Source: Gammaproteobacteria bacterium
GTDB taxonomy: Bacteria; Pseudomonadota; Gammaproteobacteria; Steroidobacterales; Steroidobacteraceae
Length of the DNA stretch: 64,000 nucleotides
NCBI GenBank assembly: GCA_021773365.1
Contig: JAJFKF010000105.1
Location: 1 to 64,000 of the forward strand
Direction: 5' to 3'
The notes beneath the pieces were generated by a model, which was not told where the DNA came from, ran no database searches, and worked only from the letters and a program-made list of their open reading frames with translations. A program made the translations under genes and the position numbers. Positions 48,701 to 56,802 of the stretch are shown here, piece by piece; position 1 is the first letter of the stretch, and the number at the start of each line of letters is the position of its first letter.

Positions 48701-48965
48701 TCCTCTCATCCAGGTACTTGTACGTCAGCCCGGTGCCCTCCAGCACCTTGGCCAGCGCCTCCTCGGTGCTGAGGTCACCCTTCACACCGGAAGTCCGGAC
48801 CTGCCCCACCACCTCGGTCAGAAACACAATCTGAAAATTGCGCTCCCTGGAAAGCTGCTGCAACGCCGGTTTCAATGCCTGCGCCGGAATATCCACCGGG
48901 GCGGCGGTAACACCGATTGCCAGAACGCTCAGACCGATGACGGCGACAAGGATACGCATGGGCAT
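45726..48965 (-). CDS. STN-domain TonB-dependent receptor, class A (A3)
   Basis: 1079 residues from MPMRILVAVIGLSVLAIG, chosen because AGGGGG lies 3 bases before the ATG. Signal peptide 1-21; STN domain 23-95 (VDIPAQALKPALQQLSRERN); plug start IPEMLVKG 149-156 and RRTEDDVQPYVVFDAEDIDR; VDLRGLGANQTLILVNGRRQ; GIYGGGATGGVLNIILKRDY; barrel ending YSIAFSKRFGQ. Closest in this window to A4 (shared FLKTRLPMNQ/FLRTRLPMNQ and barrel blocks), suggesting tandem duplication. Own promoter predicted at 48995-49024. Confidence 0.92.
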   Translation of the reverse strand: MPMRILVAVIGLSVLAIGVTAAPVDIPAQALKPALQQLSRERNFQIVFLTEVVGQVRTSGVKGDLSTEEALAKVLEGTGLTYKYLDERTVTVQPAATAPTTAVFSTDSLQLAGIQSSSSGEVQDDGGSARTRDEEHEDTRLVPPSSAGIPEMLVKGARTSNTDIRRTEDDVQPYVVFDAEDIDRSMAPDLNTFLKTRLPMNQVRGSAGQELGGLQGNRSTVDLRGLGANQTLILVNGRRQPGVSDSVDFGQPDINGIPLSAVERIEVLPSTAGGIYGGGATGGVLNIILKRDYSGLELTARYDNTFAGGGADRRLDVAGGLNLEGGRTGISFMASYQDASPLYLGDREFAERSRALQYANNRDAFFDQTGPVHGYTTNIKSVSGNDLVLLGSAQSLGFPTAHVPMGYAGPASDGGAAFLSTAGQYNLGLADDLIGRQYSLIAAPAVRSFSLSIRREFSGRIQAFVDLSRYDNRASAVGSGQASRDTNLVLPAGPNNPFTEAVRLALPVPGYDTTGLRTRHQSRVEQVSGGLIVRLPRDWTLQGEYSWSLSSFAFHYPRAFLSQDGKAALLDGRLDPLRDVNAYPMDFSAYYPGPPDQVASTAADYPVSHEDMTLRLAGPLLELPGGPLRLVALLENREQLTGDQVLTLRSLGSTDPYYLYYAEIGATTESVYSELTAPLVSARNARTGLRGLDLQASYRYDGTKTRARPLGDGEVSIPSADGPFPDVPYQTNKVAGHQYTLGMRYVPARDLALRVSYGKGILPPSPLQLSEALLPTEYIEFFGLTDPKRGGLPVTGANVESFSLVGSLQLRSERSQSWSAGAILTPDSLPGFRLSVDYTRIEKADEITTLPFQNYLDLEDDLPGYIVREPLTPADTVLGYTGGAIRELNLGNVNVAHSVLEAFDVQADYTWETRLGDFTADAIFTLQPHLKQQVTADSNEIEKVGYGDGPLKWRVNAGVHWSRGALSLGWNMQYYDSYRIYAATASDYDRDVMIFNQGSEWIPTQAYHDVFGRYRFEGSGGFASGLLKNADLRVSVQNVFNHSPPILASAATYLFGGYSTEGDPRLRRYSIAFSKRFGQ

Positions 48966-48994
48966 AGGCCCCCTATGTGTTGTACCTGCCCACG

Positions 48995-49024
48995 TAGACG
49001 GCGACTTCAACAAAAACAGACAAT
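48995..49024 (-). promoter_or_regulatory. Predicted ECF promoter of TBDT A3
   Basis: Minus strand: ATTGTCTGTTTTT (from 49024), 11 bp, CGTCTA (49000-48995), in the 64-base fecR-TBDT gap. The sigma gene promoter at 50562-50591 has ATTGTCCTTTTCT, 11 bp, CGTCTA, at the same spacing. Confidence 0.6.
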
Positions 49025-49029
49025 ACGCA

Positions 49030-50013
49030 TCAAGGATTCGCCTCGATTGCCACCCCACCTGCATGCTCGCGCACTCGCATGCCGGGCAATGTCGCCAGGA
49101 AACTAATCAGTGAGCGCGGATCTGCCGAATCGAAGCGTGCGGTAACCGACAAATGCTCCAGCTCCGGGTCAAGCTGCAGACGACTGCGGCCAACGCGGTT
49201 GAACTCCGCCACCACTTCAGCCAGCGTCGCATCGTCAAACACCATCTCGCGCCGCTTCGTCCAGGCCGTTACAGTCGCAACATCGGTGGACTTCGGCGCC
49301 GTGATTGACGCTGCCGTGGCCACCACCTGCTGTCCTGCCGTCACCACCGACGAGCGATCTGCCCCCTGTACCGCCACGCGGCCTTCGACCACCGTCACCG
49401 TTACGCCCGTCGCCTGCCGCTCCACGTCAAAACTGGTGCCCAGAGCCTGCACTCGCGTGCGGCTACTCCTGACGACAAAGGGCCGACTGGTGTCCGCAGC
49501 GACTTCAAACAACGCCTGCCCCCTCAGCAGGTCAATGCGCCGTTCGCGCTGGCTGAAATGCAGACGGATCTTTGATCGCGCATTCAGATGCACCGCCGAA
49601 CCGTCCTTCAACTGCAAGGTGAACAGCTCGCCACTGCGGGTACCATATGTCGGCGTAGTGAGATATGAGATCCCCACAAACGCCAGCACCGCGCAGGCAG
49701 CGATGGCTGCCGCCGCGACAAGGCGCTGCGAGCGCCTGCGGGCGCCAGTCCGGCGCCCCGCAGAAGGCCCCGCCGCTGTGGCATTCAGTGCCGTGACGTT
49801 GTCCTCGCGCGCCACCTGCTCCAGCAGTTGCGCCACCGGTACCTTTGTCAGCCCTGCGCTGTCCTCCCACGCCGTCACCGCCTGCAGATATGCCCGGATG
49901 TTCTCCGGCGAGCGGCGCAGCCAGGCATCGAGCTTCCTGCGCGTGCCGGCGGTGGCCTCTATATCCAGCTCGACCAGAAAATCCACCGCTTCCTCGTAGG
50001 TCTGCCTGTTCAT
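49030..50013 (-). CDS. FecR-type anti-sigma/sensor protein (cassette 5)
   Basis: 327 residues. Cytoplasmic domain (YEEAVDFLVELDIEATAGTR; RRSPENIRAYLQAVTAW), which lacks the usual AxxW start motif; membrane helix about 98-118; FecR domain (FTLQLKDGSAVHLNARSKIR; GQALFEVAADTSRPFVVRSS; GTSFDVERQATGVTVTVVEG); C-terminal STN-like fold (DDATLAEVVAEFNRVGRSRL). The ATG overlaps the sigma stop by 4 bases. Confidence 0.92.
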   Translation of the reverse strand: MNRQTYEEAVDFLVELDIEATAGTRRKLDAWLRRSPENIRAYLQAVTAWEDSAGLTKVPVAQLLEQVAREDNVTALNATAAGPSAGRRTGARRRSQRLVAAAAIAACAVLAFVGISYLTTPTYGTRSGELFTLQLKDGSAVHLNARSKIRLHFSQRERRIDLLRGQALFEVAADTSRPFVVRSSRTRVQALGTSFDVERQATGVTVTVVEGRVAVQGADRSSVVTAGQQVVATAASITAPKSTDVATVTAWTKRREMVFDDATLAEVVAEFNRVGRSRLQLDPELEHLSVTARFDSADPRSLISFLATLPGMRVREHAGGVAIEANP

Positions 50014-50531
50014 GCTGGCTCCCTGCCCAGTCGCCGCGTCAGGTGGCCGACGGCCTGCTTGATGTCGTTCTTGACCGTATTCGGATGCACCCCGTGGAGC
50101 CGGGCAATCTTCTCGTGATTCATTCCATGTACCCGGTACAGCAGAAAGCTCGCATACACCCGCGGCGGCAGCTCCTGCAATATCTGCTCGGCCTGCTCGA
50201 CGCGGCGCTGCGCATCTGCCTGCGCCACCGGGTCCTCACTGGCCCACGCCTCTGGTCCGTCCGACGCCAGGCGTACCGGACCTCCGTCCGTGTGCGCCTT
50301 CGCGTGCCCCATGTCGTGCAACGTATGCGCCGCCACCTGAATGACATAGGCCTCAGGGTTGCGCACCGTCTCCTGCTCCCGCCGACGGATAATGCGCAGG
50401 TACACCTCCTGCACGACGTCATCAATGGCATGTTTCGCGCCACGCAGCCGCGCCGCCACGAAACGGCGCAGACTGCGCCCGTGGTCGCGGGCGATGGCAT
50501 CGGCAAGGCTACGGCTTTCAGGTACGTTCAC
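50010..50531 (-). CDS. ECF sigma factor, FecI-like (cassette 5)
   Basis: 173 residues from a GTG at 50531. Region 2 (LRGAKHAIDDVVQEVYLRII; PEAYVIQVAAHTLHDMGHAK) and region 4 (LQELPPRVYASFLLYRVHGM; IARLHGVHPNTVKNDIKQAV). A predicted self-promoter lies 31 bases upstream and matches the promoter of TBDT A3. The gap from here to the M14 gene (258 bases) holds no other gene I can support. Confidence 0.9.
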   Translation of the reverse strand: MNVPESRSLADAIARDHGRSLRRFVAARLRGAKHAIDDVVQEVYLRIIRRREQETVRNPEAYVIQVAAHTLHDMGHAKAHTDGGPVRLASDGPEAWASEDPVAQADAQRRVEQAEQILQELPPRVYASFLLYRVHGMNHEKIARLHGVHPNTVKNDIKQAVGHLTRRLGREPA

Positions 50532-50561
50532 GGGGACTGCGGTTTTCAGGGTCTGTCAGGG

Positions 50562-50591
50562 TAGACGGGTTTGACGGGAGAAAAGGACAAT
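50562..50591 (-). promoter_or_regulatory. Predicted ECF promoter of the sigma gene (cassette 5)
   Basis: Minus strand: ATTGTCCTTTTCT (from 50591), 11 bp, CGTCTA (50567-50562). It matches the promoter before TBDT A3 in both blocks and in spacing. Confidence 0.6.
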
Positions 50592-50789
50592 CCGGCAGCG
50601 CGTGAGGCATCCACATTCCGATTCCTGCCCCTAAAGCTGAACAGCTCAAGAAAACGAGCGTGTCTGGCCTGTCTGCTGCAACAGCGTACGCAGTGGAGTG
50701 ACGCACACAAGGAAACGGAGGCCCGTTGTTGCCGCCGACGCCCGAGCGCTGCGTTATAGTAGCGGCAACGCAACCTGAGCCATCTGATC

Positions 50790-51701
50790 ATGACAACCAC
50801 GCCCTATCCTATTGGCAGCCCCGGCCTTCCCTGGGGTGAATCCGAGCGCACGCAGTGGCTGTCACGCCAGCAGCGGCATCGCAGTTATGTCGACGACGTA
50901 GTGAAAGACCTGGAGCGCCTGTCAGCGCGATTCGATGTCGAGGAATACGGTCGCATCGAGTATCCGCCCGATCGCTACACCCTGTTCGCGGCACGCAGTC
51001 GCAACTGGCACGACGAGCGCCCCATCGCGCTCGTCACTGGCGGTGTTCACGGCTACGAGACCAGCGGCGTGCACGGGGCACTGCAGTTTCTCCACCGCCA
51101 TGCCGCACAGTATGCAGAGCGGATCAACCTGCTGGTGGCGCCCTGCGTCAGCCCCTGGGCCTACGAACGCATCCATCGATGGAACGCCAATGCCATCGAC
51201 CCCAATCGCTCGTTTCGGGACAACGCCCCGGCCGAGGAATCAGCCGCGCTGATACGCCTGATCGCGCCACTGCGCGGACGGTTCCTGCTGCACATCGACC
51301 TGCACGAGACCACCGACACCGACGAGACCGAGTTCCGTCCCGCGCTCGCGGCCCGCGACGGCAAGCCATTCACGCCCGGTATCATTCCGGACGGCTTCTA
51401 TCTCGTCGATGACAGCGCCAATCCGCAACCTGAGTTTCAGCAGGCCATGATCGATGCCGTCAGCAAGGTCACCCACATCGCGCCGGCGGATGCCAGCGGC
51501 CAGATCATCGGCTCGGACGTCGTGTCGCCGGGCGTCATCCGCTACCCCATGCAGCAGCTCGGGCTGTGCGCGGGCATTACTGGAGCGCGTTACACCACGA
51601 CCACCGAGGTCTACCCGGACAGCCCGCGCGCCACGGCCGAAGAATGCAATGCCGCTCAGGTCGCCGCGGTCTGCGCAGCGATTGATTTCGCGCTGAAATA
51701 G
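50790..51701 (+). CDS. M14 family zinc carboxypeptidase-like protein
   Basis: 303 residues. The catalytic zinc site is visible: GGVHGYETSGVHG (the HxxE pair) and a later HIDLHETTDTDE with the third His; NAIDPNRSFRD carries the substrate-binding Asn-Arg, and TTTEVYPDSP the catalytic Glu. No signal peptide, so it is probably cytoplasmic. M14 enzymes remove C-terminal residues or acyl groups. It sits between two receptor cassettes on the opposite strand and could process an imported peptide, but this is inference from position only. Confidence 0.85.
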   Translation: MTTTPYPIGSPGLPWGESERTQWLSRQQRHRSYVDDVVKDLERLSARFDVEEYGRIEYPPDRYTLFAARSRNWHDERPIALVTGGVHGYETSGVHGALQFLHRHAAQYAERINLLVAPCVSPWAYERIHRWNANAIDPNRSFRDNAPAEESAALIRLIAPLRGRFLLHIDLHETTDTDETEFRPALAARDGKPFTPGIIPDGFYLVDDSANPQPEFQQAMIDAVSKVTHIAPADASGQIIGSDVVSPGVIRYPMQQLGLCAGITGARYTTTTEVYPDSPRATAEECNAAQVAAVCAAIDFALK

Positions 51702-51720
51702 AAGATCCGGACTACCGGGC

Positions 51721-51902
51721 AGCCGCAGGCGCGGATCGCCGTAGGCGCTGTAGCCTGCCCCGGCGCCCAGGCCCGCTAAGGCGAGGATGGGTGGCGAGGT
51801 ATCGAGCACGTTCTGCACGCCCAGGGAAATCTCCGTGTTGGCCCACAGTGTGCCGGCGAAGGTCGCCTGATCAAACCGATACGTCGCTTCCAGGTCATGC
51901 CA
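51721..51902 (-). pseudogene. 3' stub of another class A TonB receptor
   Basis: Directly after the TBDT A4 stop (51905-51903) the frame continues as WHDLEATYRFDQATFAGTLW, ANTEISLGVQNVLDTSPPIL and YSAYGDPRLRL, the class A barrel C-terminus (compare A2: GVQNVFDTSPPILATTGAFG). The final strand is lost (PGSPDLLF in place of a Phe-ending strand). About 61 residues remain. This is what is left when recombination between tandem receptor genes removes the body of one copy. Confidence 0.8.
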
Positions 51903-54900
51903 TCAGCGCCCGAAGCGCTTGGTGATCGCGATGGCGTAACGCCGCAGGCGCGCATCGCCCTCGGTGGCGTAGCCGGCGATCGCGTAGCTGTTCGCGATGG
52001 CCAGGATGGGCGGGCTGGTGTTGAGCACATTCTGCACCGAGACTTGCAGCTCCGTGTTCTCCAGCAAACCGCCGGCGAAACCGGCCGCGTTCTCGAAACG
52101 GTAGCGGCCGTAAATATCGTGATAGGTCTGGGTGGGTATCCAGGCCGATCCCTGTCCGAGCACCAGCCTGTCGCGTAAACCCATCGTGGCCGAACTGGTA
52201 TACACCCGGGAGGCATCGTAGTACTGCAGGTTCCAGGCTAAATCCCAATTGCCGCGGCTGAAGCGCAGGCCCGCATTGGCCCGCCACTTCAGCGGGCCAT
52301 TGCTGTAGCCCACGGTCTCCATCGTCGCGCCATCCGGCGTCACCTGCTGAGTGAGGTGCGACTGCAGGGTGGTCAGCACGTTGGCGGCAAACGAACCAAA
52401 AGGCGTCTCCCAGCGGTAGTCAACCTGGATGTCGAAGGCCTCCATCAGACTGCTGGCGATGTTGATAGGCCCGCCATGGAACTCCCGAATCTTCCCACCC
52501 GTATAGTTCAGTGCCATATCCGCCGCGGTCAGCTCTATACGCTCCACGTATCCCGGCAGGTCATCCTCCAGATCAAGAAATAGCTGCCATGACGGGGCGA
52601 GAATTTCGTCGGTCTTCTCGATACGGGTGTAGTCCACCGACACTCTCAAGCCCGGCAGACTCGCCGGCGTGAAAATCACCCCGCCCGACCAGCTGGCGGA
52701 TTGCTCCGGTCTCAGCAACAGGTTGCCGGAGGCCGTAAAGCGCTCCACGGCCGACGCATCGACGGTCAGCCCGCCGCGCTTGGGATCCCGGATCCCCGTA
52801 AAACCCAGTGTGGCCGGGGCGCGATCGGTCTGGCCAAGATCCCTGGAGTTGGGCGGCAGTATGCCCTCGCCATAGCTGATCCGCAGCGCCACATTTTCCA
52901 TCGGCGTGTAGCGAAAGCCCAGCGTGTACTGATTGCCCGTCACGCGCCGGACCACAAACGGTACATCCGGAATCGGACCGTCGGGCGAGGGCACGCTCAC
53001 TCTCGATCCGGTGGACGAACGGGTACGGACCTGATTGGCATCGTGGCGATAGGAGGCGAGCACATCGAAGCCCAGCAACCCCGGGCGCGCCCGGGCCGCG
53101 GAGACCAGCGGCGCATTCAGCTCGATGTAGCCGCTGTCGGTGATCCCGCCCACCTCGCCATAGTAGAGATAGCTGGGGGCGCCACCTTCCACATAGCTGG
53201 TGAGGATCTGATCGCCGGTGAACTCCTCGCGGCGCTCCAGTAGCGCGGCCAGGCGCAGCGGTCCGCCCGGGAGCCGCAGCAGCGGGCCGGAGACCCGCAG
53301 CGTGGCGTTATTCAGTTCCACGGGAAAGTCGCGGCCAATTGCGCGGCCATCCTCGCCGGGGTAGAAGCCGGAGTAGTCCAGCGGATAGGCATTGATGTCG
53401 CGCAGCGGATCGAGCCGTCCGTCGATCAGCGCGGCGTTGCCGTCCACGGTCAGTGCATCCTGTCGGCTCTTGTAGGTGAGTGTCGATCGGCCCAGGCTGT
53501 ACTCGGCCTGCGCCGTCCAGTCCCGCGGCAGGCGCACGATCACGCCCCCGGCAATCTGCTCGCTCAGCGAACCGGTGAGGGTGCGGTAGGCATCATCCTC
53601 GTAGCCCACCAGGGGCACCGACAGCTGCACAGCCTGGTTAAACGGATTGGCCGGACCTACCGGCAGGGTGCGCGCCGCCCAGTAAAACGACAACTGGGAG
53701 CCCCTGCGCTCGGTGCGGCTGTCATAGCGGGAGACATCCACGAACGCCTCGATGTGGTCGGTGAATTCACGCCGCACACTGAACTGCAGCGAGCGCACCG
53801 AAGGGGCGTTCAGCAGCGCAAACTGGCTGCCCAGCGGATCCTCGCCGAGCGCGAGGTTGTAGCGGCCGGCCGTGCCCAGGAACGCCGCGCCGTTGTCGCT
53901 CGCCGGCCCCGCGTACCCCACCGGCACATGCGTAATGTTCGAGTTCAGCGAGACCATGCCTTCCTTCAGCACCAGATCGCTGCCATTGATGCTGCGGATA
54001 TTGGTGGTGTAACCGCGGATCGGCTGGAACAGGCCGGCGATGGCGGAATAGTCGTTCTGCGCCTGCAAGGCGCGCGAACGGGCGGCAAAGTCCCGCTCCC
54101 CCAGGTACAGCGGGTTGCCGTCACGGTAGCTGCCCATGACCATGACATTGGTGCGCCCGCCCTCCAGGCTGAAGCCCGCCGTGGCGTCCAGGCGCCGCTC
54201 GGCGCCGCCACCGTCAAAGGTGCCGTCGTAGCGAGCGGTCAATTCCAGATCGTTGTAGTTGCGCTTCAGGATGATATTCACCACCCCGCCGGTGGCCCCG
54301 CCGCCGTAGATGCCCCCGGCCGTGGAGGGCAGGATCTCGATGCGTTCCACCGCCGAGAGCGGGATGCCGTTGATATCCGGCTGTTCGAAGTAATTGCCAC
54401 TGGCCACGCCCGGCATGCGCCGGCCGTTGACCAGGATCAATGTCTGGTCGGCGCCCAGGCCGCGCAGGTCGATGGTGCTTTGATTGCCCCGGGCACTGAG
54501 AAAGTTCTGAGCCTCGGTGTCGCGCGCCTGGTTCATCGGCAGGCGGGTGCGCAGGAAGGTCTCCAGGTCCGGCGTCATGGAACGCCCGATCTCTTCGGCG
54601 TCAAACACCACGTAGGGCTGCACGTCGTCCTCGGTGCGGCGGATGTCGGTGTTGGAGGTGCGCGTGCCCTTGACCAGAATCTCCGGCACGCCCCGGGAAT
54701 CCTCCGCGCTCGTCGGCGGGCGTGCGGATTCAGTTGCCTCAACCGGCGCAGCGGCGGCATCCGATTCACTCACCCGCGCCAGCCGCAACACGGATTGCGG
54801 CGGCACGCTACCCGACGCCGAAGCCTTGTCCGACACCCAGATCATGCGTGGATTGACGAACTGATACGTCAGGCCGGTATGTTTGAGCATCCGCGCCAGC

Positions 54901-55127
54901 GCCTCACTCGCCGTCAGCTCGCCCTTCAGCGCCGGAGACACCATTCCATCTCCAGCCACATCCTCGGTCCTGAACATGATCTGCAGTCCCGTCTGCTTGC
55001 CCAGTTCCTTCAGCGCCAGGCGGATGGGTTGCGGCTTGATATCCAGGTTGATCCTGGGCGATTCCCCCGCGACGGCGCCGGTTGCCATAACCAGCAGTGT
55101 GCACAGCATGGATGTCATGAATCTCAT
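51903..55127 (-). CDS. STN-domain TonB-dependent receptor, class A (A4)
   Basis: 1074 residues from MRFMTSMLCTLLVMATG, preceded by GGGGAAG. Signal peptide 1-20; STN domain 26-98 (LDIKPQPIRLALKELGKQTG); plug start VPEILVKG 147-154 and RRTEDDVQPYVVFDAEEIGR; IDLRGLGADQTLILVNGRRM; GIYGGGATGGVVNIILKRNY; barrel ending YAIAITKRFGR. Closest to A3. It diverges from its sigma-fecR pair, and an inverted repeat with two -35 elements lies between. Confidence 0.92.
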   Translation of the reverse strand: MRFMTSMLCTLLVMATGAVAGESPRINLDIKPQPIRLALKELGKQTGLQIMFRTEDVAGDGMVSPALKGELTASEALARMLKHTGLTYQFVNPRMIWVSDKASASGSVPPQSVLRLARVSESDAAAAPVEATESARPPTSAEDSRGVPEILVKGTRTSNTDIRRTEDDVQPYVVFDAEEIGRSMTPDLETFLRTRLPMNQARDTEAQNFLSARGNQSTIDLRGLGADQTLILVNGRRMPGVASGNYFEQPDINGIPLSAVERIEILPSTAGGIYGGGATGGVVNIILKRNYNDLELTARYDGTFDGGGAERRLDATAGFSLEGGRTNVMVMGSYRDGNPLYLGERDFAARSRALQAQNDYSAIAGLFQPIRGYTTNIRSINGSDLVLKEGMVSLNSNITHVPVGYAGPASDNGAAFLGTAGRYNLALGEDPLGSQFALLNAPSVRSLQFSVRREFTDHIEAFVDVSRYDSRTERRGSQLSFYWAARTLPVGPANPFNQAVQLSVPLVGYEDDAYRTLTGSLSEQIAGGVIVRLPRDWTAQAEYSLGRSTLTYKSRQDALTVDGNAALIDGRLDPLRDINAYPLDYSGFYPGEDGRAIGRDFPVELNNATLRVSGPLLRLPGGPLRLAALLERREEFTGDQILTSYVEGGAPSYLYYGEVGGITDSGYIELNAPLVSAARARPGLLGFDVLASYRHDANQVRTRSSTGSRVSVPSPDGPIPDVPFVVRRVTGNQYTLGFRYTPMENVALRISYGEGILPPNSRDLGQTDRAPATLGFTGIRDPKRGGLTVDASAVERFTASGNLLLRPEQSASWSGGVIFTPASLPGLRVSVDYTRIEKTDEILAPSWQLFLDLEDDLPGYVERIELTAADMALNYTGGKIREFHGGPINIASSLMEAFDIQVDYRWETPFGSFAANVLTTLQSHLTQQVTPDGATMETVGYSNGPLKWRANAGLRFSRGNWDLAWNLQYYDASRVYTSSATMGLRDRLVLGQGSAWIPTQTYHDIYGRYRFENAAGFAGGLLENTELQVSVQNVLNTSPPILAIANSYAIAGYATEGDARLRRYAIAITKRFGR

Positions 55128-55166
55128 AATGAACTTCCCCGGCCAATGTTGCATTCTCTGGCTGGG

Positions 55167-55238
55167 TAGTCGCTGCCGGCGGCGATTCTTTAGGTACCTC
55201 TGCGCCGCAACCTAAAGAATCCGTACTTCGAGCGTCTA
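55167..55238. promoter_or_regulatory. Predicted back-to-back ECF promoters of TBDT A4 and sigma (cassette 6)
   Basis: ACCTAAAGAATC occurs once on each strand as a perfect 12-bp inverted repeat (55184-55195 and 55210-55221). Exactly 11 bp downstream of each copy lies CGTCTA (plus, 55233-55238) or CGACTA (minus, 55172-55167). The arrangement gives one promoter per direction. Confidence 0.65.
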
Positions 55239-55268
55239 TACAGTGCAGAGGTCTCTCGACGGATACGC

Positions 55269-55817
55269 ATGCTGGACAGAAAGCCAAAAACCTCACAGGC
55301 GGCGCTCGCAAGGGCGGCGATGGCCTACCGCCAGTACGCCCCGAGCCTGCACGCCTATCTCTCCCGCCGGCTGCACAGCCGCTCGGACGTGCCGAATCTC
55401 ACCATGGAGATCTACGAGCGGTACCTGCGCACCCGACAGCTGGAGGTCATCGAGAATCCGCGCGCCTTCCTGTTCCGCATCGCCAGCCATGTGGTGGCCG
55501 ACGCGCGACGGCTGGAGTCTCGCCAACCGCTGACCTTCGACTCCGCGGTAACCGACCGGGCCGCCGAATCGCTGGAGCTGTCCACGCCGGATGACAATGA
55601 CCGACAGATAGACGCCACGCGTGAGTTGCGGCAGGTGCGCACTGCGATGCGACAACTGCCGCCCATGCACCAGGCCGTGTTGTGGCTGGCCGTACACGAC
55701 GGCCTCGCGCACAAGGAGATTGCCCGGCAGACCGGACTGACCCCGGCCACCGTGGGTTTGTATGTATGCGAGGCGCGAGCCCGCTTGAGGAAGATGGTGG
55801 ACCATCATGCAGACTGA
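55269..55817 (+). CDS. ECF sigma factor, FecI-like (cassette 6)
   Basis: 182 residues. Region 2 (YAPSLHAYLSRRLHSRSDVP; NPRAFLFRIASHVVADARRL) and region 4 (MRQLPPMHQAVLWLAVHDGL; IARQTGLTPATVGLYVCEAR). It overlaps fecR by 11 bases and lies 31 bases after its predicted -10. Confidence 0.92.
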   Translation: MLDRKPKTSQAALARAAMAYRQYAPSLHAYLSRRLHSRSDVPNLTMEIYERYLRTRQLEVIENPRAFLFRIASHVVADARRLESRQPLTFDSAVTDRAAESLELSTPDDNDRQIDATRELRQVRTAMRQLPPMHQAVLWLAVHDGLAHKEIARQTGLTPATVGLYVCEARARLRKMVDHHAD

Positions 55818-56802
55818 GGAACAGATTACCCAGCTGACGGCGAAACGCGCCGCCGAATGGATGGAAACGCTGCGCGCGGATACACACGCCGACCGCGTCG
55901 CCTTCGACGCCTGGCTGCGCGAATCCCGGTCCCACCTCGAGCAGTTCCTGGAACTGGAGGCGCTGGACCGGCAGGTTCGCGCACTCGATGCGGCCGACCG
56001 GCCCGACATCGAGGGCATGATCGCCGGCGCCGCGACCACGGTGCGCCCCCTGAGGCAGCGCCCGTGGACCGATCAGGCGCCGACGCGCGGCAGACGCCGT
56101 TTCCGGCCGCTGGCCGCCGCGGCGGCCCTGGCCCTGCTGTCATGGGTGGGGTATTTCGTCTTGCAGACCTCTACCCAGCAATACACCACCCGGGTGGGCG
56201 AACAACGCTCCCTGACGCTGGCGGACGGCTCGCAGATCCACATGAACGTGGACACCGTGCTCAAGGTGAACTACAGCGACCGCGAGCGCGGCATACGGCT
56301 GACCTCGGGCGAGGCCATTTTCGAAGTGGCCAATGACCCGGCGCGCCCGTTCATTGTTCATACGCCCACCGCCGACGTGCGTGCGCTGGGCACGCAGTTC
56401 AATGTGTATCAGCGCAATACCACCGTCGTCTCCGTGTTGCAGGGCCGGGTGCAGGTCAAGACAGGCGCCCGCGATTCGCGGGACCTGGCGGCGGGAGAGG
56501 AAGTGCAGATCGCCCGTGGCCGTATCCAGCCGCGCGCGCACCCGGATGCAAGCAAGACCGCGGCCTGGCGCCAGGGCCGGCTGTATGTCGATGAGATGCC
56601 GCTAGCGGAAATCGTGCGGGAGTTCAACCGCCACGGCGGCCCGGTGCGCCTACGGCTCGAAGGCATCCCGGCCGGCGCCTACCGCTTCGGCGGCACCTTC
56701 GACGCCGATGACCCGGCCGCCTTTGTCGATCTGCTGGAGCGGCAGAGTGATCTGCAGGTGCAGCGGGCTGAGGGCGAGATCGTGATTCGCGGGCGGGATT
56801 GA
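55807..56802 (+). CDS. FecR-type anti-sigma/sensor protein (cassette 6)
   Basis: 331 residues. Cytoplasmic domain (LTAKRAAEWMETLRADTHAD), membrane helix about 100-119, FecR domain (RSLTLADGSQIHMNVDTVLK; GEAIFEVANDPARPFIVHTP; GTQFNVYQRNTTVVSVLQGR) and C-terminal STN-like fold (VDEMPLAEIVREFNRHGGPV). Its 3' end is antisense to the readthrough end of the truncated Hsp70 frame. Confidence 0.92.
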   Translation: MQTEEQITQLTAKRAAEWMETLRADTHADRVAFDAWLRESRSHLEQFLELEALDRQVRALDAADRPDIEGMIAGAATTVRPLRQRPWTDQAPTRGRRRFRPLAAAAALALLSWVGYFVLQTSTQQYTTRVGEQRSLTLADGSQIHMNVDTVLKVNYSDRERGIRLTSGEAIFEVANDPARPFIVHTPTADVRALGTQFNVYQRNTTVVSVLQGRVQVKTGARDSRDLAAGEEVQIARGRIQPRAHPDASKTAAWRQGRLYVDEMPLAEIVREFNRHGGPVRLRLEGIPAGAYRFGGTFDADDPAAFVDLLERQSDLQVQRAEGEIVIRGRD

